Below, in pieces: positions 7,340-16,000 of a stretch of DNA of 32,906 nt (positions are counted from its first letter, which is position 1; every line of letters starts with the position of its first letter). A program made the position numbers and the translations under genes. This DNA comes from Candidatus Hakubella thermalkaliphila (GTDB taxonomy: Bacteria; Actinomycetota; Humimicrobiia; Hakubellales; Hakubellaceae): contig NZ_BLRZ01000006.1 of the NCBI RefSeq assembly GCF_013281975.1, positions 1-32,906 on the forward strand, written 5' to 3'. The notes beneath the pieces were generated by a model, which did no database searches, had not been told where the DNA came from, and was given only the letters and a program-made list of their open reading frames with translations.

Positions 7340-9040
7340 TCAATCGTCGTTCAGCACCTCGGCATAGGCACAGGTACGGGTGACCTCCACGATTTTCACC
7401 TTGATTCTCTTGCGGAGATACTTTCTGCCATCCATGATTTGAATGATATAGCCCTCCAGCTTGGAGATGGCATCCCGGGGATTGTTAAGGTGAGGCTCTT
7501 CCACCTCCAGGTCGAGGATCTGACCCACCTGGACCGGAACAGCGGCCTTTTCTATTTCCTCTCTGTCTCCTTCTGCCATAAGGAGGAAGGTCTCGATGGG
7601 GGCACTATCATCACCTCTTATGATGATGGTGCGTCCGGTATCTCTTTCCAACCTTCTCAGGTTAGAGCCTCCCTGTCCAATAACCATAGCGGCCACGGCT
7701 GAGTTCATCCGGAAGAGGAAGGCCTCATGGGGTCTGGATCGAGCAATTTTCTTGATTTCCCTTTCTACTCTCAGGCGCATGGTCTCCTCGGAAAGGACAT
7801 GGCCCAAGCCTCCACAGAAGGGACATTTCTTGCATAGAGTGCCCACTATTCCCTCGGAGACGTTCTTTCTGGTCATCTCAATCAGGCCCAGCCTGGATAG
7901 TTCCACCACCTGGGTCTTGGTCTGATCCTTTTTCAAATTCTCGGTGAAGGTGACCATCACTTTATCCCGATTTTCTGGCCTCTCCATATCAATAAAATCA
8001 ATTATTATCATCCCTCCGATATCCCGCAGGCGAATCTGGCGCACTATCTCCTCGGCTGCCTCCAGATTGGTTCGGAGAATGGTATCCTCCAGATTTCTCC
8101 TCCCCACGAATCTTCCCGTGTTAACATCGATAGCCGTGAGAGCTTCAGTATGGTCAATGATGAGATAGCCTCCGGACTGGAGATCCACCCTCCTCTTAAG
8201 AGCCAGCTCTATGGCCTGATCCACATTATACTTTTCAAAAAGTGGATCTTCCTCCCGGTAGATTCCCACCTTTCTTATGGCAACCGGGTCCACCTTTCTC
8301 AAGAAATTGACGGCTTTGTTCTTTATATCCTTGGAATCGGTGATGATGGTCTCAAAGTCATCGGAGTAGGTATCCCTCAGCACCCGGCTGAGGAGATCCA
8401 GCTCCTGGAAGATTTTCTCAGGACCCCGGACTTTTCCGATCTTTCTTTTGATCTTGCTCCAGAGACCGGTAAGATATTTGAGATCCCTCTTTAAAGTACT
8501 GTCATCTACCCCTTTGGCCGCGGTGCGGACAATGATACCGCCTTCCCTCGGCCTTATTTTGTGAGCTATCTCCCTCAGTCTCTCCCTCTCTTTGTTGTCC
8601 AATTTGCGGGACACTCCGATTCCCGAACTGTAGGGCATGAGCACCAGAAACCGCCCAGGGATGGAAATAAAGGTAGTCAATCTGGGGCCCTTGGACTTTA
8701 TGGGATCCTTGATTACCTGGACTATGACGCTCTGGCCTGGCTTCAGGACTTTGTGAATCTGCTGGGGCACCGGTCCAGAATCATCCATCAGCTCAGGCGG
8801 CACAAAAACTTCATCCATATACAGAAAGGCGTTCTTTTCCTCTCCTATATCTATAAAAGCGGCATTAAGACCCGGCAGCACGTTCTGCACCCGTCCTGAA
8901 TAAATGTTGCCTACCAGAGATTGTTTGCCCCGGCGTCCAAAGTACAGCTCCACCACACTGTCGCCCTCCAGCACGGCTATTCTTACCTCATGTTCATCCG
9001 CGCTGATTATCATTTTTTTACTCATAATTCTTCTATTCAA
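7340..9040 (-). CDS. rng: Ribonuclease E/G family endoribonuclease with KH-like and TRAM-like tail
   Basis: A single-strand-specific endoribonuclease for rRNA/tRNA maturation and mRNA decay. An S1 domain near the N-terminus (VGNIYSGRVQNVLPGLNAAF) contains a helical insertion. The catalytic DNase-I-like domain has the two metal-binding aspartates in EALTAIDVNTG and GMIIIDFIDM, followed by the CKKCPFCGG zinc-link. At about 566 residues it exceeds RNase G (~490). The extra C-terminus contains a GxxG-type KH motif (MVIGQGGSNLRRLERDTG) and then a TRAM-like segment (LEGYIIQIMDGRKYL...KVKIVEVTRTCAYAEV). I chose TTG 9040, preceded by AAGGAG; ATG 9025 is also possible. The position upstream of rplU matches actinobacterial rne. 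Confidence 0.9.
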   Translation of the reverse strand: MNRRIMSKKMIISADEHEVRIAVLEGDSVVELYFGRRGKQSLVGNIYSGRVQNVLPGLNAAFIDIGEEKNAFLYMDEVFVPPELMDDSGPVPQQIHKVLKPGQSVIVQVIKDPIKSKGPRLTTFISIPGRFLVLMPYSSGIGVSRKLDNKERERLREIAHKIRPREGGIIVRTAAKGVDDSTLKRDLKYLTGLWSKIKRKIGKVRGPEKIFQELDLLSRVLRDTYSDDFETIITDSKDIKNKAVNFLRKVDPVAIRKVGIYREEDPLFEKYNVDQAIELALKRRVDLQSGGYLIIDHTEALTAIDVNTGRFVGRRNLEDTILRTNLEAAEEIVRQIRLRDIGGMIIIDFIDMERPENRDKVMVTFTENLKKDQTKTQVVELSRLGLIEMTRKNVSEGIVGTLCKKCPFCGGLGHVLSEETMRLRVEREIKKIARSRPHEAFLFRMNSAVAAMVIGQGGSNLRRLERDTGRTIIIRGDDSAPIETFLLMAEGDREEIEKAAVPVQVGQILDLEVEEPHLNNPRDAISKLEGYIIQIMDGRKYLRKRIKVKIVEVTRTCAYAEVLNDD

Positions 9041-9133
9041 ATCCGTCTCCTTAACCACTCTGTGAAAATAGCCAAAAATTTCCTCCTGACCTGACCTTAC
9101 TATTAGTATATTGCAATAACCGATCTACTATGA

Positions 9134-11716
9134 TCATATCTCAAAGAGATCCTTTAGTTCTCCTCCTCTATAGTAGTACAACCCCACTCTCTTTACCTTT
9201 TCCAACACCAGGCCCTCTTCGGTGAACTTCTCTTTCCAGAGATCCGGTAGCTCAAAGGGCTTAAAGCTTCCCTGACTGCCCGCCCGGCCCAGAATCCGCA
9301 GCAGAGCTGTAGAACCAGAGAGACTTTGCAGTCTGGCCGCTATGACTTTATCCGATAATTTGGTCAAAGATGTCACAAATTTCTCCAGTTTCTCTTTTTG
9401 CGGCCCATCTTTGGTCGCCATCCCACTAGAGGCCCCATCGAGTCTAACCTCTATGGTATAATCGGCCACGTCTATCCGACTCATTAGAGATCTAGCTTTA
9501 GGATCAATTATTTGGGCCTGGAGTACCTGCACGCCCGCTATCAGATTCTGGTTGAGCCTGGCTACAAGTTCTCTGGGAGATATCGGGCGTGCCAGCATAA
9601 GATCGGCATATTCACCCTCGCTTTCCACTCCCACAGGAGGAGGTGGCCCGAAGCTGATCTGAGGCCTGGGGTTAAATCCCTGACTGTAGAGGATAGGTAG
9701 AGCCGCCCGGCGGACCACTCTGGAGAAAAGCCTCACCATGTCCAGTTGGGAGAGAAAGCGGGCCTCATCCCTCTTGGTAAACCGAATGCGCACCTTGAAT
9801 TTGTCTCTGTCCCGGATCCTGGAGCGAAGAGGTTCAGCGGGCGAGGGCGGTTCCTTTCCCTCACCTTGCCTGTCCAGAATATTGGCACACCCAAAATCGC
9901 CACAGAGTCCACAATCATAACACCCGTGCCACCTGCAGTCCAGGGTCTTCTCCCCCTCTTTAGCCTTATGGTACTCCTGAAGTAGAAAACCTCTGGAAAC
10001 ACCGCAATCAAGGTGATCCCAGGGCAAGGTTTCTTCCTCAGCCCGTTCCCTGGTCACGTAGAACTCAGGGTCGATTCCTTTCTCCGCAAAGGCCTCCAGC
10101 CAGGGGGCCAGGGAGAACTGCTCCGACCACCCATCGAAGCGGCACCCCTTTTGCCAGGCTGCCTCCACTGCCTCAGCCACCCGCCGATCGCCCCGCGCCA
10201 GCACTCCTTCCACCAAACTGGCCTCCGGGTTGTGCCACTTTAACTTCACCCTTCGGCTCTTCAACTTTTCCCTCAGGAACCTCTGCTTGTCCCTTATCTC
10301 CTCCAGGCTATTTTGAGCTGCCCACTGAAAAGGGGTATGAGACTTGGCACAGAAGGGCGAAATATTGACCGTAAGCTGAATTTTCCTTGCCTCGGAGGGG
10401 GGAAGAACCTCCCGGGCCAGAGTCTCGATCTTCTTCACCAGATCTACAATGCCCTCCACATCTTCATGGGTCTCATAGGGCAGGCCGACCATAAAGTAGA
10501 GCTTGATCTTCCTCCACCCCTGCCGAAAGGCCACTTCCATACATTTCTCAATGTCCTCCTGAGAGATATTCTTGTTAATGATATCCCGGAGGCGCTGAGT
10601 ACCTGCCTCCGGGGCAAAAGTGAGTCCGGATCTCCTTCCCTCCTGGACCTTCTCGGCCAGGTAAACGGAGAAGGAATCGGTGCGCAGGGAGGGAAGAGAA
10701 ACGGACAGGGTAGGTGTCTCATGATCCCGGAGAATTTGCCGGAGAACCTCATGGATGGAAGAGTAGTCAGAAGTGGAAAGGGAAGCCAGGGAGAGCTCAT
10801 CGTAACCAGTGCTCTGTAGAGTTTCCCTGCTGAGATGGATCACTTTCTGAGCACTTCTCTCCCGCACCGGGCGGTAGATCATCCCGGCCTGGCAGAAGCG
10901 GCATCCGTGGGTACATCCCCTCATGATCTCGATATTACATCGGTCATGAACTACTTCTGTATGAGGTACGATGGGGCTGCTCGGTGAGGGAAAGACATTC
11001 AGATCCTTAAGTAGTCTTTTGCGCACCATCTTTCTAAAAGAAAGAGGCTTTATGGAGGCAATGGTACCCTCTTCCCTATAAGTGACCCCGAAATCAGATG
11101 GAACATATATTCCTTCCAGATGAGCCAGATTTTCTAAGATTTTCCCCCTGCTCCAGTTCTCATCTTTGGACTTCTCCACCACCTGCACTATCTCCTGGAT
11201 AAGCTTCTCGCCATCGCCTATGGCAAAAGCATCCATGAAGGGAGCCAGAGGCTCCGGATTGAAGGTGGCCGGACCTCCAGCTATAACCAGGGGATCTGCT
11301 TCCGACCTATGAGAGGCCCTGACCGCCAGCCCGGCCAGATCTATCAGGTTCAGAACAGTAGTAAAACACAGCTCATGTTGGATGCTGAAGCCCACTATAT
11401 CAAACTCTCTGACTGGTGTCCTGCTCTCCAGACTAAGGAGAGAAATGTGGTGGTGGCGCATCTCCTCTTCCATGTCCACCCATGGTGCAAAAACTCGCTC
11501 TGCCACAGCCTGAGGCATATCATTGACTATGCGGTAGAGAATCTGGATGCCCAGATTGGACATCCCCATCTCATAAAGGTCAGGAAAGACCAGGGCTATC
11601 TTTACTTTACACTGGGCAGGGTCTTTGTGAATGGAATTGAACTCTCTATCTATGTACTGAGAAGGCTTGCGCACCCTGGTGAGAATTTTTTCATAGAGCT
11701 CGTTCCTGGAGAACAT
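9134..11716 (-). CDS. Fused B12-binding-type radical SAM protein (TIGR03960-like) and TIGR03936/DUF2344 domain
   Basis: An 860-residue protein of unknown reaction. The N-terminal part (KPSQYIDREFNS, ALVFPDLYEMGMSNLG, VGFSIQHELCFT) is the cobalamin-binding-like domain of the TIGR03960 family. The radical SAM core follows with the [4Fe-4S] motif in RGCTHGCRFCQAGMIYRPVRER, around residue 270. A Cys-rich segment (CRWHGCYDCGLCGDFGC) precedes the C-terminal DUF2344 domain that starts at KVRIRFTKRDEARFLSQLD. In many genomes the two parts are separate neighbouring genes; here they are one chain. The ATG at 11716 is taken, with AAGGAG 14 bp upstream; GTG 11731 is possible but overlaps the ribosome site. 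The position ahead of RNase E/G is conserved, suggesting an RNA-related role, which is inference. Confidence 0.88.
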   Translation of the reverse strand: MFSRNELYEKILTRVRKPSQYIDREFNSIHKDPAQCKVKIALVFPDLYEMGMSNLGIQILYRIVNDMPQAVAERVFAPWVDMEEEMRHHHISLLSLESRTPVREFDIVGFSIQHELCFTTVLNLIDLAGLAVRASHRSEADPLVIAGGPATFNPEPLAPFMDAFAIGDGEKLIQEIVQVVEKSKDENWSRGKILENLAHLEGIYVPSDFGVTYREEGTIASIKPLSFRKMVRKRLLKDLNVFPSPSSPIVPHTEVVHDRCNIEIMRGCTHGCRFCQAGMIYRPVRERSAQKVIHLSRETLQSTGYDELSLASLSTSDYSSIHEVLRQILRDHETPTLSVSLPSLRTDSFSVYLAEKVQEGRRSGLTFAPEAGTQRLRDIINKNISQEDIEKCMEVAFRQGWRKIKLYFMVGLPYETHEDVEGIVDLVKKIETLAREVLPPSEARKIQLTVNISPFCAKSHTPFQWAAQNSLEEIRDKQRFLREKLKSRRVKLKWHNPEASLVEGVLARGDRRVAEAVEAAWQKGCRFDGWSEQFSLAPWLEAFAEKGIDPEFYVTRERAEEETLPWDHLDCGVSRGFLLQEYHKAKEGEKTLDCRWHGCYDCGLCGDFGCANILDRQGEGKEPPSPAEPLRSRIRDRDKFKVRIRFTKRDEARFLSQLDMVRLFSRVVRRAALPILYSQGFNPRPQISFGPPPPVGVESEGEYADLMLARPISPRELVARLNQNLIAGVQVLQAQIIDPKARSLMSRIDVADYTIEVRLDGASSGMATKDGPQKEKLEKFVTSLTKLSDKVIAARLQSLSGSTALLRILGRAGSQGSFKPFELPDLWKEKFTEEGLVLEKVKRVGLYYYRGGELKDLFEI

Positions 11717-11755
11717 GTTCCAGATAAGCACTCCTTGTTATTTAAACACTCCAGG

Positions 11756-12718
11756 TTATTGTCCGGAAGAGCGAGCTGGGCCCGTCCTGAGCTCTCGTTG
11801 CTGCCTGGCCCTTCTTATCTTCTTTCTGGCCTTTTTGATCAGGCCAGGGACCATTCTTTCGCTGTAGCTGTCAGCAAAATCCTTGGTAGCCCGCCTGATC
11901 CCCACATCAAACCCATACCTCTCACCCAGGTGGTACTTATGATCCATGATCCATACGTAGAGATCAGCAGACGTCCGATGAGGAAAGTCCTTGAGTATAT
12001 GGCTTTCCTCAATAATCCGGATAGTGGGCAGATAAACATGGTCGTACCAGTCCGCAGCGGCCTCTTTGACTGGAATTTCCCGTCCCGCTCTCTCGCTTAA
12101 GTAATACTTATGCTCTTCTATCTGATCCCGTAAGCTCTGGTATCTTCCCAGAACGGTCATCTCGATTCGTTGATCCGGCCGGGTCTTATCCAGGCCGCAA
12201 TATTCCAGAAACTCCTCATACTCCTTTTTTATGAGAAGATCCCGGGGATCCACATCCCTGGTCAAAGGCACCTTCACTGGATATTCGGTCACTACAGCAT
12301 CAATAAACTCAGCGCCCTGTTGCTTGGCCACGGAGACCCGATGATGGCCGTCCTTAACAAAATAGACCTGGCCTATCTTGCACAATTCTACTGGAGGCAG
12401 TTCCTTATAGCGGGAATAGGCCTGGTAGACCCTTTTCCAGCGATATCCCAGATGGTCATATTTGGGCAGGAAATGGCTGTCGAAATCGTGATAACTGTCC
12501 ACGCTTCCAATAATCTCATCTACAGGAACTTCCCGAATACCTTTATAGACACTTTGCCTGGCGTGCAGGGCTCTAGCTACCTCATCAAAGGGCAGCAAGG
12601 TATTTTGCTGGCCGGAGAAAAAGGATTTTATATCGTTGATCAAGGATTTAAGTCTCAGGCTGACGAACTCTTCCTCCCCCGTTGACCCTCCGTTGAAATC
12701 AGAACCGTAAGAATACAC
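11756..12718 (-). CDS. ParB-like nuclease-fold protein of unknown function
   Basis: A 320-residue protein. The middle has the ParB/Srx-type pattern VPVDEIIGSVDSYHDFDSHF, LPPVELCKIGQVYFVKDGHHRVSVAKQQGAEFIDAVV. The DGHHRVSVA stretch is the equivalent of the ParB GxxR/HR box. The C-terminal half contains DWYDHVYLPTIRIIEE, like a family of uncharacterised DUF4032-type proteins, and ends in a very basic tail (KKARKKIRRARQQRE) that may bind nucleic acid. There is no helix-turn-helix resembling chromosomal ParB, so a partition role is unlikely. GTG at 12718 is used, with GGTGG upstream. It lies 10 bp after the metallophosphoesterase remnant and 39 bp before the radical SAM gene. Confidence 0.65.
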   Translation of the reverse strand: MYSYGSDFNGGSTGEEEFVSLRLKSLINDIKSFFSGQQNTLLPFDEVARALHARQSVYKGIREVPVDEIIGSVDSYHDFDSHFLPKYDHLGYRWKRVYQAYSRYKELPPVELCKIGQVYFVKDGHHRVSVAKQQGAEFIDAVVTEYPVKVPLTRDVDPRDLLIKKEYEEFLEYCGLDKTRPDQRIEMTVLGRYQSLRDQIEEHKYYLSERAGREIPVKEAAADWYDHVYLPTIRIIEESHILKDFPHRTSADLYVWIMDHKYHLGERYGFDVGIRRATKDFADSYSERMVPGLIKKARKKIRRARQQRELRTGPARSSGQ

Positions 12719-12728
12719 CTATCACCAC

Positions 12729-12920
12729 CTACAATTCCAGAATCTGATGTCCATAAGTATTAATAACCAGGGTGTCTTTATACTGCGTTCTCCTGGTTTC
12801 CCAGGGATTATAAATATGAGAGTGGCCGTGGATCAGATAGCGAGGCCTGTATTTATCCATGAATTTGACAGGACTCAGATTTTCTCCATAGGCTCCAGAA
12901 GGAAAGAGAGAGACGGCCAA
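12729..12920 (-). pseudogene. C-terminal remnant of a metallophosphoesterase
   Basis: The 63-residue frame ends with FMDKYRPRYLIHGHSHIYNP and then DTLVINTYGHQ. The GHxH box (HGHSH) is the last metal-binding motif of calcineurin-like phosphoesterases, and the run from there to the end looks like a natural C-terminus. The N-terminal ~150-180 residues carrying the other metal ligands are missing: upstream in this frame there are only about ten codons before the rodA stop. It cannot be an active phosphoesterase. The nearest start is TTG 12920 with a weak ribosome site. The gene was probably a member of this operon next to the ParB-like gene and lost its front part by deletion against rodA. Confidence 0.65.
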
Positions 12921-12950
12921 ATCTTTATACCCCAGCAGGAAGAAGAGGGC

Positions 12951-14093
12951 TTACAGAGTCTGCCTGTGAATATAGACGTTTTCTACCAGACCCAGTCCCA
13001 GCAGGGTGCTGATAAGAGAGCTTCCTCCATAGCTTAGGAAAGGAAGAGGTAGTCCGGCTATAGGCATAATACCAATGGCCATTCCCACGTTAATAAATAT
13101 CTGGAAGACCAACATGCTGACCACACCCACACAGATGTAGATACCAAAGAGGTCCCTGGATTTTCGGGCCACGGCCAGACATCTCCAGATGAGAAGACCA
13201 TAGAGCAGAAAGAGCAAAAGGGCGCCCATAAAACCCAGCTCCTCTCCCAAAACAGAGAAGATGAAGTCAGTGTGCTGTTCTGGCACGAAGTTAAGGTGAG
13301 TCTGGCTACCCAGAAAGAGACCCTTGCCCCAAAGCTCTCCCGAGCCAATAGCGATCTTGGATTGATCCAAAGCATATCCCGCCCCCAGGGGGTCGAAGGC
13401 AGGATTCAGGAAGACGATCAGCCTCTTTACAATGTGCTCTTTTACCAGGCCCAGGCTGACCATGGCCACGACACCAGCACTCCCCATAATCCCCAAGCCA
13501 ATCAGGTAGGAAGATCGTATGCCGGCCACAAACATCATTCCTAGAAGGATGGCCAGGTAAACCAAAGACATCCCAATGTCCGGTTCCCTTAGAATCAAGA
13601 CAATAGGCATTCCCACGTGAATTAGAGAGAGAATGACATCTTTAAGACTTCTGCTCTCTCCCTTCCTATTGGATAAAAAGGCCGCCAGGGTGATGATCAG
13701 GACTATTTTACCGAATTCCGAAGGCTGAATCCCATAACCTCCCCAGCCCAGCCAGCTTCTGGAGCCATGTACCTCCTGACCAAAAAAGTGCACCAAAGAC
13801 AGCCCTGCAAGATTCAGGAAATAGATCCAGATCCAGACACCTCGCAGCACAGCATAATTAAAGATGGTCACCACAAAGAAAAGAGTCAAGCCCACGATGA
13901 GAAAAAGGATTTGCCTCTTCAAGTAGAAGTAGGGGTCTTGAGTTAGCCAGAACTCACCCACTCCGGTGGCGCTGTAAATGAGCAAGGCCCCATATAGGCC
14001 GAGAAGTAGGGAGGCCAGGGGGAGGACAAAATCAAAGCTGAATTTGGGGGGACTCCCCAAACCAGACCTGAGCTCGTGGTTGGTCTCGTACAA
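12951..14093 (-). CDS. rodA: Rod-shape SEDS peptidoglycan polymerase RodA
   Basis: A 380-residue polytopic membrane protein of the SEDS family, which polymerises glycan strands from lipid II during side-wall growth and works with its class B PBP partner, encoded directly upstream. About ten hydrophobic segments are visible from FDFVLPLASLLLGLYG onward. Signature motifs are GWGGYGIQPSEFGKIVLI, REPDIGMSLV, FVPEQHTDFIFSVLGEELGF and GLPLPFLSYGGSSL. The start is TTG 14093, 5 bp after the mrdA stop, with GGAGGG as ribosome site formed by the end of mrdA. The C-terminus (LGLVENVYIHRQTL) looks natural and abuts the phosphoesterase remnant. Confidence 0.93.
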   Translation of the reverse strand: MYETNHELRSGLGSPPKFSFDFVLPLASLLLGLYGALLIYSATGVGEFWLTQDPYFYLKRQILFLIVGLTLFFVVTIFNYAVLRGVWIWIYFLNLAGLSLVHFFGQEVHGSRSWLGWGGYGIQPSEFGKIVLIITLAAFLSNRKGESRSLKDVILSLIHVGMPIVLILREPDIGMSLVYLAILLGMMFVAGIRSSYLIGLGIMGSAGVVAMVSLGLVKEHIVKRLIVFLNPAFDPLGAGYALDQSKIAIGSGELWGKGLFLGSQTHLNFVPEQHTDFIFSVLGEELGFMGALLLFLLYGLLIWRCLAVARKSRDLFGIYICVGVVSMLVFQIFINVGMAIGIMPIAGLPLPFLSYGGSSLISTLLGLGLVENVYIHRQTL

Positions 14094-14098
14094 GAAAG

Positions 14099-16000
14099 CT
14101 AACCCTCCTTCCCTTCCTGAGGTTCTTCCAGACCGAACAGAAAACGATAGATCTCCTGGGATGCCTGAGCAGCAACCCCTCCTCCAGCACCTGCTTCTTC
14201 CACCATCACCACGACTATATATTGGGGATCTCCCACCGGAGCATAACTGGCAAACCAGGCAGTATGCTGCCTTCCCACCACCTCAGCCGTTCCGGTCTTT
14301 CCAGCCACCGGAATCTGATCCAGGGGGAAGTCGGCAAAGGCCCGGGCCGCCGTCCCTTTCTGAGTAACTCTGACCAGGCCTCGCTCAATGAGATCAAAGT
14401 ATTCCCTTTTTACCCCTATTTTTCTCTTAATCTTGGGCTCAAATCTTTCCACCAATTGACCATCGTAGGTCTCCACTTTGGTAGCCAGGCGAGGAACATA
14501 GAGATCTCCCCGGGTGGCTATAGCCAGATACAGGTTTGCTATCTGTAAAGGAGTAGCCAGAAGATCTCCCTGTCCAATAACCATATTTATGGTATCGCCC
14601 ACAAACCAACGAGCGTTCTCCGAATTATCCTGGTTAAACTCCCTCTTCCACTCCTCGGTAGGCACCCTTCCCGCAGATCCAAACTCAGGCGGAAGATCGA
14701 TACCGCTTGCTTCGCCCAGACCAAACAGAAAAGAATAGTTCTGCAGCAGTTCTCCCGCCCCCAACCGCCTCTTGCGGTCCAGCTCCAGACCGATCTGGGG
14801 GAAGAAGACGCCACAGGATACTTCCAGGGCCCTCTCCAGATTGCTGGGGCCGTGTCCCGGCTTGAACCAGCAATGCCAGAGATAGGGCTCCAGCTCCCTC
14901 CAGACCCCCCGGCAAGTAAAGGTGGTGTTGGCATCCAGTACTCCTTCTTCCAGTCCAGCGATGGCTGGAATCACCTTGTAGGTAGAAGCCGGAGCGTAGG
15001 ACCGGATGGCCCGGTTATTAAAAGGATGGTAATAGGCAGGATCAATGAGATATTTCCAATCCTTTTGAGAGATGCCTCCTACAAAGAGATTAGGGTCATA
15101 GGCCGGGAAGCTGGCCATGGCCAGAACTTCTCCGTTGCTAGCATCCAGAATTACCACTGCTCCACCGGTAGCCTTATAAAAGCCCTCTCCATCTTCGCTC
15201 TCTATCTGCCGGGCCAGGTAGATCCATTTCTCCAGCACCTCCTCAGCCTTCTTCTGAATATCCAGATCTATGGATAGATAAATGTTAGAGCCGGGAACGG
15301 ACTCCGTAATTCTGATCACTCTCACTGGTCTGCCGTGGGAATCTATCTCCATAATCTTCTGACCCGAACTCCCTCTCAAGTAGTTCTCGTAGACCCTCTC
15401 CAGACCTGACTTACCTATCTCGTCCGTAGGGTGATAGCTTTGGGGATCGGCTATACGTTTTAGATCCTCCTCGGAGACCTTTCCCGCATAACCCAGAATA
15501 TGGGCAGCCAGATCTCCGCCCGGATAATTCCGTACCGGAACTACTTCCAGGGAAACCCCGGGAAGCTCGTTTCTCCGTTCACTAAGGTAAACCTTGGTCT
15601 TCTCATCGATTCCTTCCTTCAAGATCACCCGCTCCTCGGAGCTCTGATCTAGATAGTTAAGCTTCCTCTGGATGTCCTCGGCAGACATATTCAGGATATC
15701 GCTCAATTCGGAGACTGTGGCCTGGTTGCCCAGAACCAGAGAAGGCATGGCTGTTACTGCCACAGCAGGTCTGTTTCCCACTAATATCTTTCCCTTTCTG
15801 TCCAGAATAAGACCCCTCTGGGCCTGGACCGGCACACTCCGGTACCGGTTCTCCTCTGCTCTCAGGGCATAGACCTGACCCACCATAACCTGCAAAAACC
15901 CCAGGCGCAGAAGGACAACTGCCAGCAGTAGCAGGGCAATGAGGCCCAATAGCTTTAATCTGCGTTCAATATCTTCACTGATATAGGCCATGATGATCAC
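14099..16000 (-). CDS. mrdA: Class B penicillin-binding protein 2 (elongasome transpeptidase)
   Basis: A 633-residue bitopic transpeptidase that cross-links peptidoglycan for side-wall elongation together with RodA. One transmembrane helix (LLGLIALLLLAVVLLRLGFL) is followed by the dimerisation domain (AQRGLILDRKGKIL, GYAGKVSEEDL, KSGLERVYENYLRG) and the transpeptidase domain. The active-site serine is in STYK (residues 339-342) and the KTG motif is in VAGKTGTAE (568-570). The second motif, normally SxN or in some PBP2s SxD, reads SCG (395-397), which is unusual. GTG 16000 overlaps the mreD stop as GTGA; ATG 15991 is an equally plausible start. A Gly-Glu-rich tail ends the protein. Confidence 0.93.
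   Translation of the reverse strand: MIIMAYISEDIERRLKLLGLIALLLLAVVLLRLGFLQVMVGQVYALRAEENRYRSVPVQAQRGLILDRKGKILVGNRPAVAVTAMPSLVLGNQATVSELSDILNMSAEDIQRKLNYLDQSSEERVILKEGIDEKTKVYLSERRNELPGVSLEVVPVRNYPGGDLAAHILGYAGKVSEEDLKRIADPQSYHPTDEIGKSGLERVYENYLRGSSGQKIMEIDSHGRPVRVIRITESVPGSNIYLSIDLDIQKKAEEVLEKWIYLARQIESEDGEGFYKATGGAVVILDASNGEVLAMASFPAYDPNLFVGGISQKDWKYLIDPAYYHPFNNRAIRSYAPASTYKVIPAIAGLEEGVLDANTTFTCRGVWRELEPYLWHCWFKPGHGPSNLERALEVSCGVFFPQIGLELDRKRRLGAGELLQNYSFLFGLGEASGIDLPPEFGSAGRVPTEEWKREFNQDNSENARWFVGDTINMVIGQGDLLATPLQIANLYLAIATRGDLYVPRLATKVETYDGQLVERFEPKIKRKIGVKREYFDLIERGLVRVTQKGTAARAFADFPLDQIPVAGKTGTAEVVGRQHTAWFASYAPVGDPQYIVVVMVEEAGAGGGVAAQASQEIYRFLFGLEEPQEGKEG

Noticed and set aside
11309-12100. 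Plus-strand open frame of 263 codons opposite the radical SAM and ParB-like genes
   Set aside because: It crosses two real minus-strand genes and their gap; the composition is not protein-like.
11756-12718. Chromosome partition protein ParB
   Set aside because: The helix-turn-helix and partner parA are missing; only the ParB/Srx-like box is present.
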